Part shown: piece by piece, positions 44,671 to 58,199 of the stretch
How the letters are laid out: each line of letters begins with the position of its first letter
How positions within the stretch are numbered: the first letter of the stretch is position 1
Source: Doris montereyensis
Taxonomy: Eukaryota > Mollusca > Gastropoda > Nudibranchia > Dorididae
Direction: 5' to 3'
DNA: 64,000 nt
Assembly (NCBI GenBank): GCA_037039925.1
Contig: JAXRKP010001491.1
Location: 43,501-107,500, forward strand
Program-made: the position numbers and the translations under genes
Notes under the pieces: generated by a model
Databases searched by the model: none
The model's input: the letters and a program-made list of their open reading frames with translations, nothing else
Told to the model about the DNA's origin: nothing

Positions 44671-44806
44671 TGAGCGGTAGGTGGGCATTGTTGGTAGGGC
44701 CTACTTCTTTTCTTTCACTCTTTTACGTCTTTCTATCAACTTTATATTTCTCTCAATTCATCCTGAGATCACCGCACATGGTGGACGGGGTAAATTTCAA
44801 TGAATC
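44671..44806 (+). mobile_element. Family C repeat, copy 11
   Basis: gcggtaggtgggcattgttggtagggcctacttc...catcctgagatcaccgcacatggtgg...ggggtaaatttcaatgaa. Confidence 0.87.
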
Positions 44807-45895
44807 CTGCAAATAAGAAAACAAAAACCCAACCCTTCTTTCTTTCTCTCTCGATATCACATTTTCAGCTTCATCCACAGTGTTGAATTTCCACTTTTGT
44901 AAATGTCCGAATGATGTTAAGCAAAAAGTATTGATATTGATCTGCCTTCTACACTTTGTGAAACAACTGGAAATCAAATCCTGATTGGTGAGAAGGTGAT
45001 GAGCGTTTGAATAATTTGAATTCATAATTTCCACTGGACTGTTGTTACTGTTGAAGGGCAAAATGCTTTGCTGCCACCCTAAGCTTTACATACAAATTAC
45101 ATTCCTTGCTGACGCTGACCCTGCCGGAATACAAATACTTTCATACTTTATTTCACTGTTATTTACCTGCTATTTCTATTAGCTGACTCTGTGATGTCAT
45201 TTAAAATGCCTTGGTGGCAATGCCTGATACATTTTTTATCTCATATACATTTTATCTCTCATCTGTGGTATGATGATAACTCTTCTTTTGTTTTGGTTTC
45301 CATATTACATTCCTTATGCACTTGGCCATATTGCGAGTTCAATGCTATCATGCCTTATCTCAATGATTTTTGCTCTGTTTATTGATATCATTACCTTGTG
45401 TAAGAGGGGCTATGGGTTTCCATTTTAATGACATATATATACATATATATATTGTGATAGTGAAGTATTGGAAATACAGTTTGCTCTGTGACTCTATTTT
45501 ATGCAGATATGTCAAATATCTTGTGATCTCATTTCTCATAAACAGAGAAATTGAGATAAACCAAGAAAGCATTGAGGTCGCAATATCTCAATTTTCACAG
45601 GTTTTCATTGGAAACATAGACAAGCTTAAACAAATTATACTTTACGATTGATGCAATTCAATGTTGAGTTTTACAACATTTTCTATGCTGAATACATTTT
45701 TGATCAGCTATGAATGAAAGTAACTTATGTTTAATTTCACTCATTGATGGATTTGGTAATTATCTGACAAAAAGTAAGCTACTGATAAGGATACTGTGAT
45801 GCCTGTGAAAGAGACTTTGGCTAAAATTGCATATAAGGAAAGCGATGGTTGGAAGTGGAGATTTGATAGCTGTTGTTTTCTCTCTGTTTTTCTGC

Positions 45896-45986
<91 letters not shown>

Positions 45987-46728
45987 TATTTTAATATATT
46001 GCAAAAGTTTTCAAATATAGCTCCCTTTTCTATTTTTCAAATTGCCTTTCTTGTTGTATTTCCATGTACATTTTTTTACCTCTTTCTAAATTTCCTTACG
46101 TAGTCCACATTGGCCATATTGTTTTACTGTGACCATTTCTTATCTCTCTTTACTTGAACATATCAATGATGATTGTAATCTACCATGTTTCATGTGTGTT
46201 TGTGGTTCCATCTTCTTTGCCTTATCGCTTTTGTTTTTCATTACAAACTGCTGTTGCTATGCTATAGACATTAAAAAATTGTTAATGTATACAATTAAAC
46301 AGAATTAAACGATTGAAGAACTTATTACATCTTTTTTCCAGTTATCTGTTTTGAAAATTGAATCCAAAATTTTTTCTTCTATTACCTTGATAAAACATTG
46401 AAATAAGCTGTCTCATTACTTTGTATGACAAATGCAGAAGTACCGTACATAAATATTGTAAGTATATTGCTATTGACTAAAATTATATTACTTTATGTGT
46501 CTGAAATATATGGTATAAAGAAATGTTTACATCTATGAAGTAACTGTGAAGTGAAATTTAAAAACACTTGAAAATAAATTTTGTTTGTCACTAGGGGAGC
46601 CAGGTTATGCTTATTGTTCTTCTCTGATTGCATCATCATTGAAAACATTGATTCTATGAAAGGAAAGCAAAGTCTTTGGCATTGCTACACAAAGTTTGAT
46701 TTTTGATACCCGATGCATGAGATATAGA
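44807..46728. other. Non-coding with a (TA)n tract
   Basis: No gene seen. (TA)n of about 43 units at 45899-45985. The remaining sequence is AT-rich and unremarkable. Confidence 0.55.
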
Positions 46729-46885
46729 GGGTCAATCAGTAAAAGCGCCTGACTACCACACAGGAGACCTGAGTTCGATTCCCAGTCTGAGCAAACGTAT
46801 TTGGCATGGAAAGTAACAGCAAACAACCACACTATGCCATATGCCAACACAAAAACCCTGATTACACTGCGCCCAACGCTGAGTA
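46729..46885 (+). mobile_element. tRNA-like SINE head and short body
   Basis: gggtcaatcagtaaaagcgc (box A-like) and cctgagttcgattcccagtc (box B-like, GAGTTCGATTCC at 46770-46782), then a body ending gcgcccaacgctgag. No proper acceptor stem, so a SINE rather than a tRNA gene. Confidence 0.65.
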
Positions 46886-47500
46886 TGGATACTTTATTTA
46901 TTCATGAGATTATAATGTAATGTAAGAAATCTGTCACCTGACCTCAGACTTCACGCTTAAATTCTCTCCTTGATCTTATCTTAGTGGTGTCCTGGCTCCT
47001 CTTATTGAGCATCACAGAGACAATTCTTGTCCTTTCTTCTCATTGAGCAATGAGAAATCGTTTGGCAGCTGAAACTGTTTCCCTAGCAATATTCACATCC
47101 TAACTATGACCTGTGAAGGACAGGTCTTACTCTTATTTGCAATGGCTAGTACGGTACTTGATTAATTTGCCAAGCAACGAGCTTCTATGACAAGCAAAAT
47201 TCTTTGTCGTAACTCAATAAATAGTAATTTTTATGTGCCTTTACAGTCATTTCAAAGATTGACAGAGTGCAGTGATTTAGATTTCCAATATATGTTTTAT
47301 AGAGAAACAATATGGTGATGAGAATGAACTTACAGCTCAATCTGTAATTGGGAAAAGATCTTTATTGAAATTATCTAGCATGAAAAGGATTGAGAAGACA
47401 ATGTGAAAGTATGCACATTTACATTGCAAGGAACTTTAATATGACATATGATGTCATGAGAAATTTAGGTTGAAAGCTATCCAATTGCATTCATTTTTTT
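46886..47500. other. Non-coding, no gene seen
   Basis: No repeat or ORF of note. Confidence 0.5.
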
Positions 47501-47630
47501 GGTGGATGCTGCTGATAAGTTCTTCTTCCTTCTTCTCACTCTTTCACTTATCTCTCCTCTTGCTGCTTCCTCTTAATTCACTTTGAAATCAGCGCATATG
47601 GTGGTTGGGGAAATTTCAATGAAACAAACT
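47501..47630 (+). mobile_element. Family C repeat, copy 12
   Basis: ggtggatgctgctgataagttcttc...cactttgaaatcagcgcatatggtgg...ggaaatttcaatgaaacaaac. Confidence 0.85.
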
Positions 47631-49920
47631 GACAAAGAATGTATTCGATTCCACAATGTCCGAAAGTTTTATGTTTTTTATCATAAACTGTTTTTGAAAT
47701 CACTCTCAGTACTAAAAACAGAGAAATGTGTGATTTGACTTAACTGAAAATCAAAGAAGTTTTTTCCTTTTTAAAGATGTTAAAAGTGTGACATTATGGA
47801 CCTCTATATTCATTGCTTGTGTTTAAAAGTAGAATCATTCCATTTATGAAAATAATTTTTTTAGTTTTATGATTTACACAGATATGATTTTATCTGTTTC
47901 ATTTTATACATATTCATTTGTACAACACAAATTCAAAAGAAAAACTGTTGTCTTCCATTAGGTGTTTGTGAAAGAATAATTTTTTATCATTTATTACATA
48001 AGGTTTCTATGATTGTTCTTGTTATCAGTCCCGAAGACAAAATAAATTGGAACAAAATTATGTAAGTATTATCAAGGCTGGTTCATCAGAATCATCATCT
48101 CTGCTTATTTTTACTACAACATGATTTCAATATTTAGACTACAAGATTGAAAAACCGCTTTTCATTTGTTCATCTTCAGATTGAACAATCTTCATTTTCT
48201 TTCATTTTCATTGACTCAAAGAAAAAAAGAAGAGAGAAGAAAAATTCAAGAATGAAAAGAAATCTTGAGGAATGAAAAGAAAACTTAAGTAACTAAAAAC
48301 GGTTGAATGACTGATAACAAGACTGGTTGCAATGTGCAAGTTAAAGCTAATATTTACTCATTTTGATTAACTAGTTGTCACAAATAAAAAGCTCTATTTT
48401 AGAGTACATTTTTTCCCTACTGTGTTCTATTGTTGCCAGACTTACACTGTAATGGCTTTAAAAAAAACATCTATTCAAAGGTCACAGGTTTGACAATTGA
48501 ACTACCTATATTTTTATGGAACGTCACAAATTCTATTACTCACTATTGATGGAAATGAGTAGCCATGTTATAACCTGCTACATTAGTGTACAAAATTGAG
48601 ATAATAATAACTACATGACAATATGGATGTTATTTTCCTGTCTAAGTAGAGAAATTCAGTTGATGTCATGTATTTGCTGTCTTTAGTATGAAGAAAATAT
48701 AAATATAATCGATTGAACTGAGTCCCAAATCTACGGCTAAGGAATAGAGTCAACATGATAATTTGACAACTTGTAATCACCAATATCTTGTTTCTTTGTT
48801 TGTGAACACTAAATACCCATTACTTTACCTATTACTCTGTTTTGTTCCAATCATTACGTACTTCCTAAGTGAATCCTTTGTTTTCCTTTGGGGATTTTTT
48901 TTGTCATGCATATGATAAAGGTACTTTACCGGTAGATATAAACAAATATCAGTTTCACTGTGAATTGAATTGTTTGACTCATATGTTACTTTGGTCATTA
49001 AAATGTTCTGTCATGTTTGCTTCATGAGTTGTACCTCTACAAGCATGGTATTGTGTACATCTTTTGGTTGATGAGACGAAATGTTTTATTGAACAATGAA
49101 TTCCTTCCTCTATATTTGTTTTCAAAGAATAAAGGGACTTTAGTTATCGAAATTTCATTTATTTCCCCAACTTTGAGTAGAATTTTCATTTACCTAACCT
49201 GCCATTTTATAATTAAAAAGTTGGAATAATATCGCTCATGCCTACCCATGTAACCTCAGTATTGAGTACTGACTCAATCTAAAGCTCATATTTTCACATG
49301 AATATTGTATTCATTCCACTTTAGCCCATGACATTTTTCATGCTATTAGGAAATTGAACCAATGAAATCTTTTTCATCCATTGCCTCATTTGGTTTGTTC
49401 TGGCTTGTACTTGTATATTTTGTAATGTCAACTATGACTGTAAAGTCCACCAACTTCTTCCATATGTAATTACTATAGTAAGATCACAAGAGAGGTGGTA
49501 TGGTGCTGTGTTTTATCATTTCTTACATTTCTATTTCTTTGTTGTCATTTCCTCTTTGTTTCCTGTAAAGTATATTATAATTTCGTCACTTTGTTTATGT
49601 GAACTTGAAGGCCATTTTTCATATGGACAAGGACAATCTCAGTAATAACAGGCCCATCACTATCAAGCTGAAAATTGGAAACATGCCTTTTATACTCTAC
49701 TAGAGATTGAGTCAATACGACTGCTAGTCAAGATTGAGATATTTAGTCAATATTTAGTCAATGTAAATCAAAGCAAATCAGCACAATGATTTGTTGCCAT
49801 TTCAAACTTGATTTAACGCCTGAAAATCTTTTTTTTTTTTTTTCCCACTTTGTCACTGACCAATAGACAAGTTTTACACTCTGTCGAAAGTGTGTTGTAG
49901 TTGCCATATGACAAGGATAC
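47631..49920. other. Non-coding, no gene seen
   Basis: 2.3 kb of AT-rich sequence. The short ORFs present show no family similarity I can recognise. Confidence 0.5.
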
Positions 49921-50058
49921 GGTGGGCCGTTGCGGGCATCACTGGTATGTCCTTCTTCTTTTCTTTCACTCTCTCTTATGTTTTCCATCTTGCTGTTTCC
50001 TCTGAATTTACCTTGAGATCACCGCAATTTGTGGATGGGTAATTGTCAATGAAAAACC
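49921..50058 (+). mobile_element. Family C repeat, copy 13
   Basis: ggtgggccgttgcgggcatcactggtatgtcc...ttgagatcaccgcaatttgtgg...gggtaattgtcaatgaaa. Confidence 0.82.
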
Positions 50059-50470
50059 CAAAAGATACGAAAATTGGCCATCTGATAGGTTTCAATCTGA
50101 AGAATGTGTTAAGAAAAATACATTTTCCCGTTTCCATTTAATTCATGACAACTGAGCTTTACCATTCCATTTGTTCGTTTTGTTTGACAAAATGAAATAA
50201 AAGAGAAGTTTTCTTTCTGATTAATCTGATTTCAACAATGCTTTCATAACAGCGCCATCAATTTGTATCTCTTAATATTTTTGTTATCACTTTATCATAA
50301 ATAAATATCACCATCAGGCATCACTATATTATTTTCATCATTTCATATTGCATAGTCAAAGGCATTTACTGATAAGTTTAATTTTTGATTAACAATGTAT
50401 ATTATTATAATACAATCATTATCTTTAAAAAGGCGTTGTGTTTGGTCTGTGATGTTGTCACTCATGTATG

Positions 50471-50852
50471 ATCGACTAGCGTATCATTGGACTAGTGTAT
50501 CATTGGACTAGCGTATCATTGGACTAGCGTATCATTGGACTAGTGTATCATTGGACTAGCGTATCATTGGACTAGTGTATCATTGGATAGTGTATCATTG
50601 GACAAGTGTATCATTGGACAAGTGTATCATTGGACTAGTGTATCATTGGACTAATGTATCATTGGACTAGCGTATCATTGGACTAGTGTATCATTGGGCT
50701 AGTGTATCATTGGACTAGCGTATCATCGGACTAAGGTATCATTGGACTAGCGTATCATTGGACTAGTGTATCATTGGACTAGTGTATCATTGGACTAGTG
50801 TATCATTGGACTAGTGTATCATTGGACTAGCATATCATCGGACTAGCTTTTG
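50471..50852. repeat. 16-bp minisatellite
   Basis: About 24 copies of ggactagcgtatcatt or its C-to-T variant ggactagtgtatcatt, with a few ggacaag variants. The two main variants are interleaved, not blocked. Confidence 0.96.
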
Positions 50853-50929
50853 ACACAAAGCCTTGTTATAGACTGAAGGTCCTCTTTGTTTTCAGCTTCT
50901 TGGCATGATGTCTTGTTAATTGGATTGCT

Positions 50930-51069
50930 AATTGATGGGTGCTACTGGTAGGTCTTACTTCTGTTCTTTAACTCATTGTCATGTCTGTTATCTTGCTGTT
51001 TCCTATAGATTCATCATGAGAACACTGCATTTATTATAGTGAACGGTGCAAAGTTTAATTAAATAAACT
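50930..51069 (+). mobile_element. Family C repeat, copy 14
   Basis: aattgatgggtgctactggtaggtcttacttc...ttcatcatgagaacactgc...gcaaagtttaattaaat. Starts about 80 bp after the 16-bp minisatellite. Confidence 0.78.
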
Positions 51070-51570
51070 TGTTAGTTGGTTTATTTTTGGACATGTCTGG
51101 GAATGTGGACCAGTAAATGGATTTTGTAATAATACACGGATGCAAAATATTGAAAACCATGTCTATTTAAAACATATTTCTTGGATAATGTGAGTGATTA
51201 TGCTTTTCCGTCTTCCTCGCCCCCCACCCTCTATCAATAACCATGGATAATTTTTGTTTTTTCAACTCTCCATATTCATTATAAAATCTCACTAGGGGTT
51301 ATATCCAGACACAATGGTTACATAACTTTTCTCTCTCTTTTTTTCCCCTCGCTTTTGTTTATTTGTTTGTTTTTCCAATGTTTTTTTTTCCCTTGTGAGT
51401 TTTTTATATGTTTTGTTTTGGGGTTTTTTCTATTGTTTTCTTTTTGTTGTTGTTGTGAATCTGGCTTTTGCTGTCATATCTAAACTGTCTAGTCTCAATT
51501 CTTTCATCCGTTTTTTTTGTTTGTTTACCATACTTTTCAGTTTTCTTTGACCTGCATCATTAATTGTTTG

Positions 51571-51707
51571 GGTTGGCAGTTGGCAGGTGCTATTGGTAGG
51601 TTCTACTTCTTTCCTCTCCTTCTTTCGCTTATCTTTCCCCCTTGCTGTTTCTTCTTGATTCATCCTGAGATCACCACATACGGTGGACGGGATAAATTTT
51701 AATGAAT
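51571..51707 (+). mobile_element. Family C repeat, copy 15
   Basis: ggttggcagttggcaggtgctattggtaggttctacttc...catcctgagatcaccacatacggtgg...ataaattttaatgaa. Confidence 0.87.
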
Positions 51708-51886
51708 TCTTGGAGAAAATCTAGTAATTGTTTGGTTTTGGGGTTGGGACAGGGATCTTCTCTCACGGGATCATATTTTGTGCTGCTATTGTTAGTTATG
51801 AAAAGTACTTGTTTTTATGATTTTGTTTCACCCTTAATAATTGTCATCAACACTCTGCCATAGAACTGAGCAGCTAGTCCTACATT

Positions 51887-52020
<134 letters not shown>

Positions 52021-52149
52021 AATATTGCATGTCATGATAATGAAATTCTCATTATTATGACCTCAGTTGTGGGTTTTTAAAATTTGATTTATTTTTCATT
52101 ATTTTTTTGTATGCTCTGTTACTGCCATGTAGATAATAAAAAAACTAAA

Positions 52150-52560
52150 GGAATAACCATTAATACAACTAAGTTGCCAACCAGTACATAAAACACATAT
52201 CTAGTACGTTTTTTGTTTGTTTTTTTTTTTGGCTTCAAGTCTGTAAGTTGGTATTTACCTTGAAAAGTATATATTTTAGAGTTAACGGGTTGGGTTTTTT
52301 TTTTGGTGTTTTTAAAAAAAAAAAAAGAAAGCCTTACATAACAGCAGAGACTCAGAGAGAAAGATGGGGTTGATAGTCGGAGACACCATTCCGAGTTCAT
52401 AAACACTACCATGACACTGCCTTCCCTTAAAGGGATATCAAGCTAAATTATCATTGATTTCCGAAATATCACAGGCCGTTGTGTTGTACACAAGTTAGCC
52501 TTAGTTGGCGCAGTCAGAGTCTTGTTTTTTTTTAGTTGAAAAGGGGTTGCAGCTATTGCA
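52150..52560 (+). repeat. Dispersed repeat family E, copy 2
   Basis: Homologous to 37160-37550: agttgccaaccagtacataa, ggcttcaagtctgtaagttg, accttgaaaagtata, cagcagagactcagaga, caccattccgagttca, ggccgttgtgttgtacacaa, gcagtcagagtcttg and gaaaaggggttgcagc. Confidence 0.78.
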
Positions 52561-52569
52561 AGTAGTGCA

Positions 52570-53515
52570 CAAAGCCCTAGTTGTACATTTGTATGAAGAA
52601 TATTGTGTTGTCAGCTCCTTAGTATTCCATTTACCTTTGTTTTTGCTTTTTCCTTTAAAATCTCAAGAAATAGATGTGCTGCTTTTCTTGGATGATCTCC
52701 CATTTGTCATTATAATATTTGACTTAATCATACTGGTTCTTCTTCCTTCATGTAACAACAATTTATCTTCTTTTTATCAAATACTATCAAAGTGATATTA
52801 TTATATATACAAACACACACACACACACACACACACACAGACTTGTGTGTAGATGACGAGCACAGTACCATCAAGTTCTATCTACAGTTTTGCTTTTGTC
52901 ATAGATATGTTTTTTTAAACAGATAGATAGGTAGGTAGATAGATAGATAGCACTTTTGACTTGCAACATCGATTGGAAGTGCATTTTCTTCTATGTCCGT
53001 GTGTGTTTGCAAAGAAGTCAAATCATTTGTGACCTCATTGCAGAAAACTGGAGAAATGAGTTAGGACAGAGCGGCATTGAGCTTTTGATATCTGTACATT
53101 CTATCCATTTATGCATAGGATATATATATATACATGTACCGACATACCATTGACGGCTATTTTTAGAACATGATCAACAGTCCGTAATATTTAGTTCCTT
53201 TTCATATGCATGTAATAATAAATCATATTATCTATTTTCAGAGTATTTCTATTGATTCAAATCTTCTATTCATGTACCAATATAAAAGCAATGACAATTA
53301 TTATTTATGCTACTTTTCTCTACTTTTTCTTCTTTTTGTTTGTTTTGTTATTTCTTCATGATGTTACCAATTACACTGGTTGTAAGGTAAAATATATTAT
53401 AAGAAATAAAAGGTCTATGTCAAGGTCTATCAACACTTTGTTTTATATTATTATTGATATATCTGGTGAGTATGTGTGAGAGCAGGGAGTATGTGATCTA
53501 GATCTAGGGATAAAC
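52570..53515. other. Non-coding, no gene seen
   Basis: Contains (AC)n at about 52811-52840 and a short AGAT stretch near 52921-52950. No gene. Confidence 0.5.
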
Positions 53516-53518
53516 AAT

Positions 53519-53750
53519 TGGGCTTGAGTTTGTGAGGTCAGAACTTTGAATCTTAGTTTCCCATTGTCCAATGTTGTACCCTTTGGAAAAAAGAATAGTA
53601 AAGTTTCTTTAAAGACCATTATGGCTCATAGAGCCCGAGCTTATCCCAGTTACCATAGCATGAAAATGGAACATGTGATAAAGATCCCTTATTGGACAGG
53701 ACCCTAGTCTGGTGCAGGTTTTACTCGCAGGCAAGTGCTTATACCCATTG
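53519..53750. mobile_element. SINE family A, copy 5, rearranged (head + strand, tail - strand)
   Basis: 53519-53595 reads as a decayed + strand head (cttgagtttgtgaggtcaga, ccattgtccaatgttgtacc). 53603-53750 reads as the minus-strand body and tail (ttaaagaccattatggctca, tattggacaggaccctagtc, ggtgcaggttttactcgcag). Confidence 0.7.
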
Positions 53751-53887
53751 TTACCTTCTGGTAGGTCCGACTTCTTTCATTTCCTCCCCCCCCGGCCCAC
53801 TTATCTCTCTCTCGCTTACTGTTTCCTCTCTCATAATTCACCCTGATATCATCGCAATTGGTGGACTGGGTAAATTTCAATGAAACG
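53750..53887 (+). mobile_element. Family C repeat, copy 16
   Basis: ccttctggtaggtccgacttc...ttcaccctgatatcatcgcaattggtgg...gggtaaatttcaatgaaac. Its first ~20 bases are replaced by the SINE fragment. Confidence 0.84.
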
Positions 53888-53889
53888 TA

Positions 53890-54290
53890 TATTTCGATTA
53901 AACATCACTCCACCCAAGTGTGATAGTTGATGACACCTACTGGAACCGAAACAGCGTCCTGTACAGCAGAGTTGCGGGGGTTGGTGTTGTGTTACCTATT
54001 CCATTTAGAGCTACAAAATAAACCGAATTAAGCTCCAGCTTTATGGGCATCTAAGTCTAAAGGTGAATTTATAGTCTGTGTTCCCGTACATGTACAGGCT
54101 CGGTGACTTTACATCATACCTCAGATTTAACTACCGGGGAGCGAGCATACAGTATAACTGTCAGTTAGACAGTTTGTACTAACTCTGACAATATCTTTCC
54201 ACCCCCGCCCCCTGTCTCTCTCCATATTTTCTCTCTATCTCCATCTCTCCCTCTCCCTCGCCCCTCTCTCCCCACCCACCCCCTCCTCTG
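53890..54290. other. Non-coding, no gene seen
   Basis: No feature recognised before the CT/TGTC tract. Confidence 0.5.
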
Positions 54291-54414
<124 letters not shown>

Positions 54415-54591
54415 TCATTACTTTTAGATCCTCTTTGTTCATTTGCAAATTGAAGCAGTTACTATAAACAGAAATGCCCCATCTCTGAACGGATGAGCTG
54501 TGTGGACAATTTGCCTATCGTGTGTTTCTAGAAAATAGTCCGCAAGAACAGCACGTTAAGGTTGAATTGACATTTAAAACTGACGCGATTT

Positions 54592-54927
54592 GATTAATTT
54601 TGATTTGATTTGATTTACCCACATCCACAACTAAGGTGATCTCGGAGTTCTTGGCAGGAATTTTAATTTTGCTTGGACTGCCCTGTAAACACTCAAGAGA
54701 TCCTCAACGTGCACAGAGTGTGGTGATCTGCATATGGGACCTCCTTTTCATCGTCCATTTCCGATGAGACTAGATGCCGATCCACCTACCTAGACCAGAC
54801 AGGGAGGTAGAGTTTACTGGAATTGGTAAAAAAATCGTGTAACGTTTTCAACAGTTGGCGGGGCTTGAACCCACGGCCTTTGCGTTAAGAGACCGACACC
54901 TTACCTCTGGACTACCGAGTCCCTCGA
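54592..54927 (-). mobile_element. SINE family B, copy 4
   Basis: Reverse complement, full length: gatttacccacatccacaac, tggactgccctgtaaacact, gggacctccttttcatcgtc, gatccacctacctagacc, gttggcggggcttgaaccca (box B complement) and ctctggactaccgagtccct (head). Confidence 0.9.
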
Positions 54928-55270
54928 TTGGCGCGAACATGACGTATGTACGAAGGCAGTGTGAGTACGTCACGAGTATGCGAAGATTAATATGATAGTC
55001 TTTGATCTTTTCCGGTATTTCTAGACTCTAGATCTAGAATCTAGATCTATAGATTAAAACACAAACACACGGTAATAGAAACAATAAAAATATTATCTTT
55101 GATGCAGGAAGTGGCTATAATCTCGATTTGAAATTGGGCGAACATAATTACTTTTTTTTCAATTGAGCAAGAGATCCAGATTTCTGGCTCGTATAGGCTA
55201 AGACATTACAACTCTTCGGTCCGGCTTAGCCAGTAGAAAAGTAGCCGATACGAGTCGGCTACTATAGTAC

Positions 55271-55550
55271 TGTGGCGTCGGTGGCTGAGTGGTTATGCTG
55301 CTGGACTGAGGATAGTGAGGTTCCGGGTTCGAATCCCGGCAAAAGCTACGTAAGTTGTTGTGTTCCTTGCGAAAAAAAACACGTCACATGCGTTTTACTC
55401 ACTTGCCCCAGGGTACAAGCAATAATTTGGGAGTAAAAACCTGCGATGGACTAGCGTCCTATTCAGGAAATGATTGTTATCACCTTTTCCGATTGAAACC
55501 TGGATAAGTTCCAGCTCTATGGGCCGTGATGGCCTTGAATGAATTTTATT
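55271..55550 (+). mobile_element. SINE family A, copy 6 (best preserved tRNA head)
   Basis: Box A TGGCTGAGTGG at 55282-55292 and a perfect box B GGTTCGAATCC at 55326-55336, the internal Pol III promoter. Body gtaagttgttgtgttccttg, acctgcgatggactagcgtc, and end ctctatgggccgtgatggcc then ttgaatgaa. Retains the sequences needed for Pol III initiation. Confidence 0.9.
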
Positions 55551-57600
55551 CTTTTTGTTCGATGGAATGTGATGAATAAGGACATACTTCAGCCCTTTAA
55601 ACTCACTTCTTGTTAAATGAATATATCATAATCAAAAGTGCTTGGCTAAATTGATATGTAACGTAAAATAAATGTCGCTTTTGCTTTAAGTTGAAGTTCA
55701 TGACCAAAATATTGAGGAAAGGCCAAATCCCCCACCCCCACCCCAAAAAAGGGAACGAGAGGGGTTGCTAAATGCCATCAAGTCGTATGTATGCAGTTCG
55801 ATTTTTTCAATTTCAAAAGAATCTAAACATGTCTATGGTCATTGCTTAAATTTCGCTGTGCTACCTAAAGTTGTTGTCCCCTCAAAAATGAAAGAACAAC
55901 CTAAATTACAATAAAATGAATTCACTTCGCTGTAAAATCATCTCTAATGAGGGCATTGTTTAGATCCAATTTCAATGTTTATTGACATTGTTGTCGGAAC
56001 ATCTGATTGTACTTAATTTCCTGTAGATCTACGATTGAAGAGAAAATTGTAAAAAAAAATGTTTAAAAAAAATTAATGAGAAAGTGTGTAATTAAATTCC
56101 AAATAGTATAATTATGATCCGGTCGTAGACAATATACAGTTTATGAAACATTAATAATCATAGCCACCATCTCAAAGAAGTTTTATGATAAACTATAGTA
56201 AAAAAAATACTTTCGAATTACGTTATCTAATCACATCTTGTAACGATTCAATATTATTTTCAATTATGGTGTTTACCGGTTTGAGATTGAGTGAAATACT
56301 TAATGAATAGAATTTATTTTTTTCTGAATACAAAAAAAAAAAAGTACAATGAAGCAACGCCTGAGGACAAAAGAATAATTTTTAAAAAAAGAACTTAAAA
56401 AATAAGTTTCTAAACAGAAAACTTGGCACTGTTCCAGACTTGATTACCAGAGCTTTCTTTTCTTTTCACCGTCGAAAAAAAAAGAGAAAAGAAAAGAGAT
56501 TCTTATCAGGAGACAGACAATGCTTTTGAATGACCGTTTTCTTCCAGAACAACTCCTTTATCCTCCTTTGTCGCTCACCTTAACAGTACTGGACCACGCC
56601 ATCTTGATCGACCTGTTTCGCCTACGGAAATTCCCGCTGTAGCATCTGTTCATTAATTTTACTATCCACACAATAGCACCCTCATTCCTTGATCTGAATT
56701 TCTCCTTTGCTTTGGGTCGATTGGGAAGCAAATTAAGTGTGGTTACTGTTTTTCCTCCTCTCCAATCTGTCTTGAGAGTAACTTGGAGCAAATGAGTGGT
56801 GCTCGTGTGCGAGACAATTATTTTGGCATTCAGAGCTTTTGCAGACGATCGATACAAAAGATAATGCACGCCTGTTAAACAACCAATCAAATCGATGACA
56901 GAATATTTCACCAGAAAAGACATTATTTTCATTTTTTAAAAGCATTAACGAATCCAAGGAAAGTAAATATTCATACAGCGTGAGCTGGAATAGCAGTAAT
57001 TTAGATTATCGTATGAAAAAAAGGTGCACTTTTGCTAAAGCAATTATTCATGTTATATTTCTTGTGTCTTTTCATTATCAAATATAATTTGCTCCTGGAC
57101 TAACAATATTTTTGCGAAATATCTTGCTCTCCATTTGAAAACCCTTATCATGAAAATGGCTATGCCAAAAATTATTTATTTCACAAACAATCTAGTATTA
57201 CTAATTCAGCTACGTCAAAAAATCCAAACACTCTATACACACAAATCATACCACCTAGAAAACTGAACATTTGCATATAAGCTTAAATAATTCTGCAATT
57301 TTATGTGAGCACATTACGTTGTCGCCATAATATACATTTTGCACACACGCAAAAAAGGGTTAAAACATTCTTTAATATTCCCTTAAGCTCACTTAACAGT
57401 TATTTTTAACATCTCAAGCTACTAATAATTGAACACACATCGAAAGAGCGCACTGCTTTGCCTTCGTACATACACTTTTTTTGCGTCAGTTTATAATTCT
57501 ATATCTTCTGTATTTGTATATGTAGTTGTAGAATCCCTTCTGGGCTTCTATACAACGGGGGTGAGAGAGTTGGTCGGTCCGGTTACTAAGTGAGATGTGG
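55551..57600. other. Non-coding, no gene called
   Basis: AT-rich. The minus-strand ORF at 56558-56932 (124 codons) has no family that I recognise and no supporting splice or homology signal, so it is not called. Confidence 0.45.
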
Positions 57601-57601
57601 T

Positions 57602-57850
57602 TTAATGTTGTAGTCGTGTTGTTGACTGAAATAATATTGCTGTTTTGAAACTGTCGACTGTTGGTTTCCCTACGAGGTGTTCATATAAGTTGTTCCAGTT
57701 TACGGCGCATTGTAAAAAAATCCAACAACGATGAGTTTTTCTATTGTTCTGTTTTGGTGTGGGGTATTTTAAGTGCCCTTGAAATTTGGTCCTAGGCTGT
57801 CTTTTGGTGATATTTGTTGATACATAGTGACATAGACTCAACACCAACGA
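57602..57850 (-). mobile_element. LINE 3' remnant (C-terminus of ORF2)
   Basis: Minus-strand ORF ends CAVNWNNLYEHLVGKPTVDS then FKTAIL, resembling the final W-N-x-L ... S-F-K segment of CR1/Jockey-group LINE polyproteins. Upstream part lost. Confidence 0.6.
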
Positions 57851-58147
57851 ACTGTTCTTATCGATTGCCTTCTAGATCTAGGGCTACATGAAACGTTTAT
57901 CCAGTTTACCCAAGAAACCTAGCAGACAGCTTGCATCAAAGGTATTTTGTTTCTATTGAGGTTCTGTTTAAATTTTTAGATAAAAGAAGAAAATTGAGAA
58001 AAAAAACTCTTATACAAGTACATTATAATCAAATACCCATCAGCAAAGCCTAGTCAGAGTTTTCACTTTTCAGTTTCAAATGTCAAAATGTAGAGTCAAC
58101 GACAGCGCATTGCTATAATTGAAGACTACTCTCATTCCATATCTATA

Positions 58148-58199
<52 letters not shown>

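Noticed and set aside
55271..55350. Possible tRNA gene with good A and B boxes
   Set aside because: No matching acceptor stem, and the same 280-bp unit recurs elsewhere. It is the head of a SINE.
56558..56932. 124-codon minus-strand ORF starting MKIMSFLVKYS
   Set aside because: No recognised domain, no splice or promoter evidence and no neighbouring exon. It may be chance; I could not exclude a real small gene.
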